A model generated the notes under the pieces. It worked only from the letters and a program-made list of their open reading frames with translations. It had not been told where the DNA came from and ran no database searches. The translations under genes and the position numbers were made by a program. From Tigriopus japonicus (lineage: Eukaryota > Arthropoda > Copepoda > Harpacticoida > Harpacticidae): a DNA stretch of 64,000 bases. The DNA lies in assembly GCA_010645155.1 (NCBI GenBank), contig CM021321.1, positions 7,612,311 to 7,676,310 on the forward strand, given 5' to 3'. Positions 49,132 to 60,464 of the stretch are shown piece after piece. Positions within the stretch are counted from its first letter, which is position 1, and each line of letters begins with the position of its first letter.

Positions 49132-52100
49132 GTAAAGGTATGGCTTTCAATTACAGAGGCCCACATGTGCACGGTATCATGTTGTTCTGGCCTACCCTCT
49201 TATATCGTTGTGCAGCTAACAGACTGACTGCACCACTGTAGTATGGACCTCACTATATTGGATGTACTGGAAACCACTTGAACTGATGGGTAAGATTGGA
49301 GCTTGGGACCCAAAAATCATCGTGCCCTGTTCCTCTACATTGTTCTTGTTCCCCTTTGGTTTCCAATTGGAGAAGAGCTTTGCACTTCGAGGATGTGCCT
49401 TTTTTACCTTTCTTTGGCGCGTTCATATGTTCCTAGAAACGGTGCAATGAGAGGAGCAACTGGATTGAAATCGCCTTTGCTAATGGATGTGTTAATGTTT
49501 GCCAACACGTCCCTTTTCCATTTGGAACATGTCATTTCAAGGGGGAAGTGACAAACAAGTACTCACAATACTAGGTAAATAGTTCTTACGTCCAGAGAGT
49601 TGTGTGTCCTACGTCCACAAGTAGACGATAAAACCATCTTCAACAGGTTTTGCTCCAAAACACTTTACAAGAAAGGGTTTACTGCGATTAGAAGAAATAA
49701 TGATTTGTGGCTCCAAACAGTGAACAAAATTTGGACAAGTATTTGTTTTCCATTCCATTAAGAGAACAGATCCTGTTCCAACTTACAACCCAAGAAACGT
49801 ACGTAGCTTTAGAACCCCCAAAATGGAGTTAATGCCAAAAGAAAAGCGAGGCCAGCGAGGCTGGACCCAGAAATTGGGAAACGAGACATTTGAGCTCGAT
49901 TTTATTAACGAGGGTCATGAAACCATCTGATCAACTTTCATGGCTTGCACTTGGAAAATTGCTGCACGTCGAACCCAAAATTTCGCTTCTGTCTTGCTCT
50001 GATACTAAATATTGTCTTCAATGAATCGAAAGAAATTTCGATTGGTGGCCTTTGACAAAGTGACATATTCGCGTCTTTCATCTCGAAGTATTTTGGTCCC
50101 CCGATTCGCAATATTCGTGACGAGTTGCTCAACTTGTGTGTTTCCGTCTTTCATAACAAGCCAAGAAACTCATTTCTCAAACTGCTCTTTATGACGACAG
50201 CTCTATCTACCGAGTGTCGTGTCCAAAGGACGTTAATGAGATTACTGGTGACGACTAGTTTTTGCATTCCCTTGGGATCCGGGTGTGGGTGAGTGTGTAG
50301 CTTGATGCATGTGCAAGTGCATCAAGTAGAGCATAGAGTCTTTCAGGATCCACTTGGAACATCAAGTACTACACGAATGAAGGGGCTTGTTTGAGTGAGT
50401 GTGGAACAAAAGTGAATAATCAGAACACGGAAACATGAATAAGGGCCTTGTCTTGAAGGCCGAACTTGTTCCATGCACTATGTTGCAAAAGTAAATACTT
50501 GAGCTGGTGTGAGCTTAGGCCATCAATTGTAGTTCCGGGGGCCCTAGAACCACTGGTTGACTTGATCTGTGGTTCTCTTCCCCCTTCGTTTCCTCAATCC
50601 CTTTCTTTTCTTCCATATTCCTGGCCTTCGTTCCTCTCTCGTTCCTATTCTGCCAGGTCAATGAGCAATATATCCGCTCCTATTTGTTCATCCCCTCATT
50701 CCTGTGCATCTTCGATTAATTCATGAGTTCTGGCTGCCATTATTGATTGCTGGATAAGAAGGGTATTTCGAGTTGTGATTGCTTTTCTGGTTGTCTTGTT
50801 TTGATTCATACTTTTGAGAAATTGACGTCGTCTTATCCAATCGTTTATGACCTGAGAATCGTTCCAAATCAGTTGGAACATGCCATGAGGCAGGCCTACA
50901 TAGCGATTGAACAGTCATGTTCCGGAACCACGAACATGTTCAATTGCCGCCTTATGTACAATGCAAGTCTGGCATGAGCTACAGATCGAAACTTCGAGGT
51001 GTGATTATCATGCAATGTCGGTGTGAAGATTGGTAGCTGGGTTCACTTTTAAGCTGCAAACCCTATTGATGGGAGTGTACTGTAGCAGTCAAGACGTGTA
51101 CAGTGTTTAGTGTATACTTGCGTGAAACCACCTAGTAAGACATTGTTGGTGTTCCTGGCTCTCCCTAAACGTTCAAACAATCTCAGTAGCACGCCAATTC
51201 AGTTCCATGTGATGGTATGTATGTGTGTGTGTTTAAGGGATGGGCTTCATTGTGGCCTTTTCACAGCCTTCTTTGTTAAAGAGGGAGAGAGTGAGGCAGA
51301 ACGGACCTACAAAGGACCAGATTGAGCGGAAAGAATGAAGGCCAAAATAGAAAAGGCTCAAACTCATTTGAACGCCTCTTTGCCCACCTAGAGCATCAAC
51401 GACCACCAACCAGCTTCACCACGTGGTGGTTGGTTGCGGTAGTGTGTTTATCCTGTACAGACACATGGTGAACGTACACAACAGCCCTTCTCTCTTTTGG
51501 CACTTACCAGAAATGAAATTTATGGGGAAATGGAACATCATTTGTCACTTTTCACCCTAGTAGTACAATATGCTACAGGCTTGGAGCAGCCTGAGCGCCT
51601 TTAAACAATCGCCATCAACTTCAAAACATCCCCTAAATCTGACGGAGAGCCTCTACTGGTTATTTTTTGTTCCATGCATATGCATACATAACGCACATCT
51701 GCAATATGGTAACTATTTAGAGTTGAGACTAACTCTAGTACTTCAAAAGAACGCTTGAATATTCCTCAAAGAAAAATGAAATAATTTTGACCGAAAAATT
51801 AGTTCAATATTTTACCCTCATAAGCGAATGGGGAATTACTCCATAAAATATCGCGTATTCGGATAACAAAAATGTTGATATCTTATAAAAATGGTGAAAC
51901 CGATGTCGAGAATATTGAAAAGACTCTAAATAATATTAAAAATTGTATACAAATGAAATAGAATGTTGCAAGCATTAACATGCATTAACATTTAACTTGG
52001 ATTAAAAAAGGCTGTCCGAAACTTCAACAAGAACTAGTCTTTTGAGCTTTCCCCTCAAAATAGGTTTTCTTTTTATTTTGAAATCTTACCCCTGTTTCCA

Positions 52101-54038
52101 GGTTCCTTTTCAAGGTTTTCACTTTTGCACCGCACCTTTCACCTTCCAAGAGACCGGCCTAATCTCTTCGCAATTCTCCTTGAACACGAATGAAAAGTCA
52201 GTCGTTCAAAGAGGCATCCTCTCAGTCCGTGTACTGTACTGCTCTAGTATCTGCTCGGAGAACCGCACTAAAAAACACTTCACAAGCCATTGAGGCTGTT
52301 TCACCACAAACAAGTCACTTTCGATTGGAATCCACATCCACTTTGGAACATGGGCACTGGAGCTGAGCTGGACACTCACTTCAACCTTTGGGTTAACTCT
52401 GTCTGTCTGAGGCAAGAAAATCCCTTTATTTTTCTTCGCGTCTTCCTCGGCTCCGGTGTTCCACCCCGATCTTTCTGTTTTTGTTATTCTTGTTCCGTTT
52501 TTGTCCCACTCACTCTGGACCGGTTCCCAAGCTTCCGTTCCCCGTTCCTCCAGAAAGAAGGTCGTTCGAGCCAGTTTTTGCGCTCTCCGTCCGTTACTTC
52601 ATACGTTGGTTCCATCCGAGTAACAACGTCCCATTGATCCGTGTGTCTTTCTCGCCTGTTCTCTGCCAGTCTTGCTACTCGTAAATGGGAACAATTTGAA
52701 CCTTGCAATGTCATTCGAACAAGAGAAGTCACTCATGAACTCAATGAACTTTTTACTGTCTTTGTACCTTTAACCCTTCTTTGCCGTCCCAGCCAAATTT
52801 CAACTAAGCTCCAGTTGAGAACCCTGAGGAGTGGTTAAAATGGAGCCCTATTCTGATCATTTTTCGGCAATGCCGCGTTTCCTGAGATAAGTCATTTCCA
52901 CCAATGTCACGTTTTTGAAATGCATGCCAACTTGGAGAGGGTCGTAAATTACTTCCCCAAAGGACTTCCAAGTGTGTCCTGTACAATGTTCCCTTAGTAT
53001 TGTGGTGTCTCTTGCCCTTGTTCCGTCCAATGTTCAAAAGCGATATTCGAGTGGAAAAGAAACCCCTTTATGACGTCAATTAAACGCACTTGTTTTGCCA
53101 GAACCCTTCATTAAATGATCACAAGCTCCTTAAACAATCAAGCTCAAGTAACTGCATTTTTAATCAAACCCACTCGAGTACCAACCAAGAGGGAAGAATG
53201 TAACCGTCTACATGTTTCTACACGTTGACCTAATTACACACCCACATTCGATACAATTAAGTGGAAAAATGAGGCTATGAGGTCGGAATTCGGAATAACC
53301 AAAGGAAGAGTGTTTAATATTTATGCAGGTTGCAACAAGATAGAGAAGTGAAAAAGAACCACACAAGTAGTTTCAAATACATGTTACTTCCCTCACTCTT
53401 CTTCCTTCGTTCTGGAGAGGGTTCCAATGGCATTGGCCGCAGGGAGGAGCAATGGAAGAGATTGCCAATATTTGCACGAGATTGACGAGTGTCCGAAAAT
53501 AGGGATCCCATTTTCACCGTTAGCTCTTCTTCACCCCTCCCCGTTGGATCTTCATCATCATCATGAGAAGGAAGAAGGAGAGGAAGATGATGATTATTAG
53601 TAATAGTGGAAGCGGAGAAGTCGGTTTTTTGTTCCAAGATATGGGAACTGAGGGATCCTGAGGTGGAACCCGAGGAACCATTAGAAAAGCGAGTCTCAGC
53701 CAAATACGGCCAAAATATCAATAAAAGTCAGTTTCATCAGGGATTTGTTCCCACCTTGGAACCGGTGCCCGATTTCCCATTTGGAAAATTGGACCAAACA
53801 GAATGTTCTTAGGGACCTTGATTTGCTCCCCTTTGCGACAAAGAAGGTGCGTGACAACAAACTTCAGTGACTCAGTGTTTCACATTAATGACTGAAGTGA
53901 CCACCTTTTCGACGATTAGGTATTGCTTTTTTTTACCATAAATAGCTACAAAGGTTAATCCAAGGCCAAGACCTGCCAGGAATTTCAAAACCTGAACATG
54001 CACCATGTGGAGATCCGCGAAAGAGATGACTGGGAGTC
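49132..54038. other. no gene supported
   Basis: Many short overlapping frames, none with recognisable motifs. The longest, 53314-53721 minus (135 codons), includes a DDDED run from a CATCAT microsatellite and has no clear domain. TGGAAC/GTTCCA words recur at 50.3-51.2 and 52.3-53.8 kb. Confidence 0.4.
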
Positions 54039-54046
54039 TTCTAGAT

Positions 54047-54234
54047 CAGGGGTCGGCAACCAGAAGGCCTTGGCCCACATGTGGGCCCAAGGGTGGTCGT
54101 TGGTGGGCCCTGGAACTTTGGGGAAAGTCCAAAATAGTGGGCCCGTGAGCCATCCAGGATACTGTTCTCGTGGGTCCACAACTCTTTGATAATAAATTTG
54201 TGGACCTCGACCCAAAAGTGGTTGCCAACCCCTG
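54047..54234. mobile_element. short hAT MITE (188 bp)
   Basis: Inverted ends CAGGGGTCGGCAACC (left) and CAGGGGTTGGCAACC (right, minus strand) differ at one position. They are of the well-known hAT type. An imperfect 8-bp duplication flanks it: TTCTAGAT (54039-54046) and TCCAAGAT (54235-54242), six of eight matching. It ends only 10 bp before the target site of the next foldback element. Confidence 0.8.
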
Positions 54235-54251
54235 TCCAAGATCGACACAAG

Positions 54252-54701
54252 CAAGAAGCACTGGAATCATGGAGTGGGAGGCTAGTGATGAGAATAATGA
54301 TTTCCAGTAAGAACAATTCAATTACGTTTTTCTGCAAATGAGACCTTGCATATGTTGCCAAGAATACGTATTTCAATTTTCAGCTCAATCGAACGTCGGA
54401 GACAAAAGTTATGCTCACTCAAAATTCAGTGCAAATCCAACCGAGAATAAATGAACGAGCCCTTTTGTGGTAATCGTTTTACCGCAAAAGGGCGAGTTCA
54501 TTCATTCTATGCTCTCTTCAGTACATAAGTTTGAGAAGGCATAACTTTTCACTCCGGCATTCGATTGGGCTGAAATTTGAAATACTTGTTCTTCTCAATG
54601 CAAGCCAGATTTCATTTTCAGAAGAACGCAAATGGTTCGTTTCTGCTGGAAATCATAATTCTCATTGCTAGCCTCCCACTCCATGATTTCCGTGCTTCTT
54701 G
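54252..54701. mobile_element. 450-bp foldback element, copy B
   Basis: Starts CAAGAAGCAC, ends GTGCTTCTTG, and is flanked by an exact 7-bp duplication ACACAAG (54245-54251 and 54702-54708; 8 bp, GACACAAG, counting the terminal G). It is the reverse orientation of copy A at 24193-24642: the right arm here matches the left arm there at roughly 90 percent. A central hairpin around CCCTTTTGTGGTAA is retained. The exact same length in both copies argues for transposition of one defined unit. Confidence 0.88.
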
Positions 54702-55165
54702 ACACAAGTTTGTAACATGCCTTGACGCAGACAAACAACCGAGCTTTACCCTCCTCGACATTTCACACAAACCATTTGAAGGCCAATTACGGGTGAGGTT
54801 GGGACAGATTAATTAAACTCTAAGTGAATAATTGAATGCTGTACACATAATAGAATTGACTAATAAATTTTCATTATTTATGAAATGAAGAAAGGAGAAA
54901 AAGATAGTTCATTTTAGAATAGAAAAATTAGCAGCTTCTGAATATTTAACCAACAAAACGACATGAAATTCTGCAAAATTTCAATTTTTAGCGTTTTCAT
55001 ATTTCAAAATTTCTAAATTTTTGGCCGAACCAGCTTTCGGTATTTGAGAAGTTCGTACAAAGGTTCGACAGTTTCTAATACCACCCTCGGTTTATTTTAA
55101 ATCTAAGCAGGAACTAGCCAGATGCATGAAAAAGTTCGAATAATGCACAAGAGATGATTAATAAC

Positions 55166-55171
55166 TTTATT
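55166..55171 (-). terminator. polyadenylation signal AATAAA of the PAN-module gene
   Basis: A canonical AATAAA on the minus strand lies about 105 bases downstream of the TGA at 55277-55279. Confidence 0.6.
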
Positions 55172-55276
55172 AATTGAGCGTTTCACCGTGCAGGAATGAT
55201 ATTATTGATCAAACAATAATTCAGAGGTTTCGAGATTGATCATTGTGAAGTGAATGTCGGCCCACCTTAAAAACTT

Positions 55277-58200
55277 TCAACCTTGATATATATTTGGAAC
55301 CCCGTACCCACCGATAGTGAAGTTTACCCCATCTCCAGTGAAAGAAATGACGTTCAAGGACTCGACAGGCAAAAAATATTCCTTCCATTCATCCCGTTTC
55401 CAATATGATACTTTATAACATTGTTGTTTTACCACATGCTTCTCTTTTAATGATTGTGGAAATACCTCAACTCCATCGATGACAATTGACCAATGAACAA
55501 TGGAAGAAGCAAGTGTTACGTTTTGATCTTCTGCACAGGTGCTTGATTTGTAATCGGTGGTGGACGGGTATGAAATCTGAAACAAACGCTAAAAATGCAA
55601 ATTCCACCTAAAACGCCGTTTTTATACTATGTCAAGAGGGCGAGAAGTTTGGACTATCTGGTGCGAATCCTAATTCAATTTAAATGTGAATCCGATAGGG
55701 TGTTTTTTCTAACTTCTTTTAAAGAAAGTTTGCTTTATCTGCACTTTCAGTTTCAATTATTATTTTAAAGTAATGGGACAGGAACAACATTTTAGGTTAA
55801 ATTCCATGAACATATCTCTCAACTCTTTCTTTGTGCAAATCTATTCCATGGAAACCAAAGTCAAAGAGAGAGCTACCTATCTTCAAGAAAAAAAATCAGA
55901 AAATTTGACGAATTGGAAAAGTGAATGTAGCTGCCAAATAGGAGATAGAATTCATATATTTTGTTTAAAATGATAATTTGATGGTACAAGGTTTAACAAG
56001 GTTTTTTTTTGGTCCTATTCAAGTAAATATGGTCTGGGTACAAGTTTTTGGTCCTTTTCAAGTAAAAATGGTCTGGGTACAGAAATTTTTGGTCCTTTTA
56101 TAACAAAATGGTCCGGGTACAAGTTTTTTATCCTTTTCAAATAAAAATGGTCCGGGTGGGTATTTTGTCCAAATTTTCGTTTTTTTGTAAAAATCCATTG
56201 TCAATAAGTTTTTTTTATTAATTCGCTAGTATGCTCTTTTTTGGGAGCTGAAGACGAAAAAGAAATTAGCTGTTTTTCCAAAATCCATTCGTTGTAGAAT
56301 ATGCTTGATTTTAGTTTTGCTAAACATAACAGAAAGCCAAAAGTGAAAGAGAAATTTTTGATGACATTTCGATCAAAATCACAAGAAAACATTCCTTTCA
56401 CTCTTTGTGGCAAGAACAGTCGATTCAATCACGATTTTAACTTATTCCATTTATTTTCCATTCTGTTGACCAAAGCCTCAAATTATTTTTTGTTTATGAA
56501 CCGAGAAAAATATCAGCGTTATTATGACGTTACAATAACTTGCGTTGCCAGACCCATCTTGTGTTGATTTCCAAAAAGGTTGCCAGGACATAATTTTTGA
56601 TGCCACTTTTTGGCCACATGTCAACTATGTTTCTTTGAAGGCTATCATTTTTTCGAAAAGGATCATTTCTCAAAAATGGGTGCCATTTCAGCTAAATGAT
56701 GCCACTCAAAAGAAGATTACTTTTCATTTTGTTGACCAAAGCAGGAACCCCTGAATATATTTATACTATTATATAGGTTATCCCTGACCAAAGCTACAGA
56801 TTATTTTTCGTTTTAGTTCACTTAAATAATATATTTCGATAAAAAACCAAGTCCCTAAGACTGACAAAGCTTTACTGTATGAACAATCACGAAGGGAAGA
56901 AAGTACTTACATTAAAGTTGTGTTTTTCACCATCAAACACGTTGATGGCATTCAACAATTCATTTTCGAAGATGATGTCAGTCCCATCCTTGCAGTCTTG
57001 ACTTGCCTGACGAGGACAAAATCGGTCAAATTTGAACGTCATCTTGGTTGTTGAACCACTTTGTCTCAAATTTAGCGTAGCCCGTGGAGAGTAAGGACTT
57101 GAATCGAAAGTTTCGGCTCCACTCGTTAAAGCCACCTCCATTGTACTGGCAGTGGACTTGGCCTCGACTTTGAAATCATAGTACATTTTCTGTCTCTTGT
57201 CCAAAAAGTTGGCACGATTCGATCCAGATCCCATGAATGACGTGCTACGTTTTTTAACGCATGTAGGCCCTGCATTGTTGGGTGGAAAGGTCACCAGTAA
57301 ATAATCTTCGCTTGGTGAGCAAGTTTCAACGGGGGCGATATAATTCACAACCCCTTTAAGATACAATGGACCCGTTAAAGCTCGATTTGAATTGTTATCG
57401 TGAACAAATGCCAAATAATAATCCAATTTGGGAGTTTCCGGTTGTGTGCTCCGTAATTCGGTGACTACGATGTTTGAATATTTGTCGGAATCAACCTTTA
57501 CGTCAACAGAAACCTTTCTCTTGATTCCATTCCAATTCCCGACAATGACTCGAAGTTGATGAGGAGGAGACTTCAAATCGTCAAGAAAAGAGCTTTCATA
57601 CTCATTTTTGGTTTGACTGGCGTAATCAGATGAGTACGTAGAGGCCGTATATTTGCCTTCTCCACTGTATCGAACATAAAGCTGATGGGAAAAGTTGTCA
57701 TTAGCCGGTCGAAAAAGTTTAAAAACAGAGGCCTAAACATTTAGAAAGGTGGATGTCAAAAACCAATGAATCATTTTCAAAAGCCTAATCAAATCAAATT
57801 TAGTTTAATTTTTAAAGTAATTTTTGCAACTAGTTTTAAAATCCAAAATTGTGATGAAAATTTTCTCCTTGAAAATAACCATTACAAAATTCCGATATCG
57901 TTGTCAAAACTTCAAAGAACGAAAATTATAAGAAAATTGAAATGTTTCAATAAAAACCCTGATTTTTCTTTTTTATGTTGGAAAAGCCTAATATTCAAAA
58001 TTTGCATAAAGTGGCAAAACATCTGAAGTAAATATAGATATATTTAATCAAGTATTTTCGGCCGCTCTAGTTGTTATTTTACAGGGTGTGCTACGTACCA
58101 TGTTGGAAGGCCAGAAATTGTACTTAAGCGGCCAGAAATCGAACATTCTCGACGGCGGTTTATCTAAGCTGATCAAGATGCCGCAATTGTTGATTGGTAA

Positions 58201-59093
58201 GCAACCCTCCCTAATTTCGATGAAATCCAATGGCTCCTCGCCTTTCACATTGTACCACGGAATACTGGTCATGGATTTTTTGCTATTTGAAAACGACGCC
58301 GATAGAGTACAGTTCCCGTCTGAGGTAGGTATTTGATGCTTTTCGCAAATCAATTTGCATTCGTTTTCGTGACAGACTGGGAAAAATGGACCAAGGCAAT
58401 GACTGGTATTGTAACAAGGCACTTTTGTATCCACAAATAGGGTCACACCCGATACATTGGGTCTGAGGATCAAAAAAATTGGGAGTATGAAGAGAAAATG
58501 GACGAACCGTTGACAGCTTACAGAAATTTCAATTTTTTTATTCCTTTGCTAGTGTTCAAGATGAGTTTTACTAATGCAGATTTGGAACAAGAACTTTGTG
58601 ATATTTTTTTACTTTTCGGCTACTTCAATGTTGAAGAAATTCCCAAGTACAATAACCAAATATCAAATTTTCATGGTGATGCAGTGATTTAGGTCAAAAT
58701 TTTCCCCGTATTTGTTCGCTATGTGGTGAGAACTATGACAAATGGCTGACGTAAATTTACCTATGATTTATCGTACATTATACATTCAATTGCTTAGTTG
58801 TTGAGTTGCAATACTTACAGGATGTTCGGCAGATGAACATACTTCAACAATTCACATTTGTGTTGCAAAAGTGCATCGGGTTCATGACTCCAATGATATC
58901 CTCGGCATTCCTGATCAGCGAGACAAGCTTCGCCACATAATAATTGGGATTCTCGTTGAACAGTTCGAATAACGGTATCAGTGGTACGGCTTCCATTGCT
59001 TATTCTTTGAAATTTGGTTTGAATCAATGCTCCGTGAGAAATGGAACAAAGACTCAAGTAAACCAAACAGGTCTTGAAGACAGGGCAACTCAT
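55277..59093 (-). CDS. secreted protein with PAN/apple-like module, four exons, 586 aa
   Basis: Coding exons are 59093-58819, 58462-58099, 57732-56911 and 55576-55277. All introns are GT-AG (356, 366 and 1334 bp), and phases 2, 0 and 0 join without a stop. The start ATG lies in CAAAATGAG and opens a signal peptide (MSCPVFKTCLVYLSLCSISH, cleavage likely after SHG near residue 21). Residues about 45-90 form a PAN/apple-like cysteine module (LLCGEACLADQECRGYHW, then KCELL), which in other proteins binds proteins or sugars. A second Cys-rich stretch follows (about 105-140). Residues about 170-586 contain unrecognised, beta-rich-looking modules with paired cysteines and several N-glycosylation sites. 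No membrane segment follows, so it should be extracellular. It is head-to-head with the CCP6-type gene. The gene structure is firm; the function is not known. Confidence 0.82.
56001..56160. repeat. 40-bp tandem repeat in intron 3 (four copies)
   Basis: Four degenerate copies of a unit of about 40 bases, with core GGTCCTTTTCAAGTAAAAAT then GGTCYGGGTACAAG, stand in tandem. The copies begin near 56001, 56044, 56083 and 56123 and diverge by 10-25 percent, so the array is not recent. Confidence 0.85.
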
Positions 59094-60464
59094 TTTGACT
59101 GGCTCCACAAAAGTGTGAAAAGTCGGAGATGTTTGCATACAATTGGGTTGCCAAGATCTTCCAAAGTTGTTGGTTACACGAGAAAAGTTTGCTCGTAAAC
59201 AAGATTGGTTTGCAAAGTCTGGTAACTGGTTAACTTGGTGTAAACTATCTATGAGGAGTATCAAGAAAGAAATTGGCCGACAACTTGAAGATTCGAGCGA
59301 GCATGTCAATTCATAATTCATGAATAGAAAGAAAATCGTTGTCAAGATGATTTACAGAGTTGGTCATTTCCAAGAACCAGTTCGCCTTTGAAGTTGGACC
59401 CCACGTGGTGCCAAAACAGTCAGTGGTAACCACTTTCGTGTTACCACATAAATTAGATTACAAAAAATGGATGCGACGAACTTGCTGCCTCTAACTTAAA
59501 CGAATACCTTCTTCTGTAGAACTTTGTGGAAAAACAAACAAACCAAAAGCAAATCTTAGTTTGGAACAAAACGTCCATTTGTGGGTTCAAATGTGAATCC
59601 ATCATTTTGGTCGAGTACAGAAGCACAACTCTCGTTCCAGGTATTTCGCCCTCTCCCCTTGAAGGTGGAACACCATGAGTCGGGGCCGAAGGGAAAAGGT
59701 GGAAGGAACTTGAAGAGTTCCAGCTTCCCTTCCTTTGCATGGGGAGCTGGAGTGGAACTTGGTTTGGTTCCTCTGGGCTTCACTTTGCCTTGCTCGCTAA
59801 TGGGATCCAGGTGAGCCTTGTACCAATGTTGTGTCAACACAACAAGGTAGCAATCGCCAGAGTTACTCTACACCTGGGACAACCTTTGGAATAATTCAAA
59901 GCAATTTGTAAGATTATTTCAAAGACACAAACCGATTTCTAGGAAGTTGGAACGAGACCTTCAGTGGTAATCTTCTCACTTTTGACAATAGGGAGATGAG
60001 GTGGAACACTCTTGACCAGAGAAAGAGTTATCTAAATGATCCAAAGCCACCGGCCCATGTCGAAACAGAACAACATCATGCAAGCCGATTCAGACGGAAA
60101 GAAAAACGCGAGTTCCACTCATTTCCAGCCTGTTTAGTGCCATTGGGACCAATACAGGCAACTCAACAAAAGACCATCAGTCAGTGAAGCTCAAGTGTAA
60201 AATAGCGGCCCGAGTTCGTGCCTTGGCGCAATAGCGATACAAAACGGCCCCGCAGTAAATCGTCTCTCCTTGGGCTTCAAAAAGGTTCTTCTATGAAGTC
60301 CCAATCATCATTATTCAGTGCTAGGTGTCGGATTGGCGTTCCCAAAACGACCTTGTTCCCACAATCCAAGTTTTTCAAGGACAAGTTAGTCAGTGGTTTG
60401 AGACCTACGGACTCAAGTGGATCGTGGTGAAGATTGTTGAAGTGGGGACACTGCCAAGTGGAAC
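59094..60464. promoter_or_regulatory. divergent intergenic region, possible shared promoter
   Basis: 1.37 kb separate the start codons of two opposite genes. No TATA box is obvious in the expected places. The hexamer TGGAAC/GTTCCA occurs eight times between 59.6 and 60.47 kb by hand count (at 59633, 59666, 59717, 59751, 59947, 59999, 60110 and 60458), where about 0.4 would be expected. Whether this marks regulatory sites is unproven. Short frames inside are not supported as genes. Confidence 0.4.

Noticed and set aside
58498..58692. 64-codon plus-strand frame in intron 1 of the secreted-protein gene
   Set aside because: It lies antisense within a short intron of a well-supported gene and has no features of its own.
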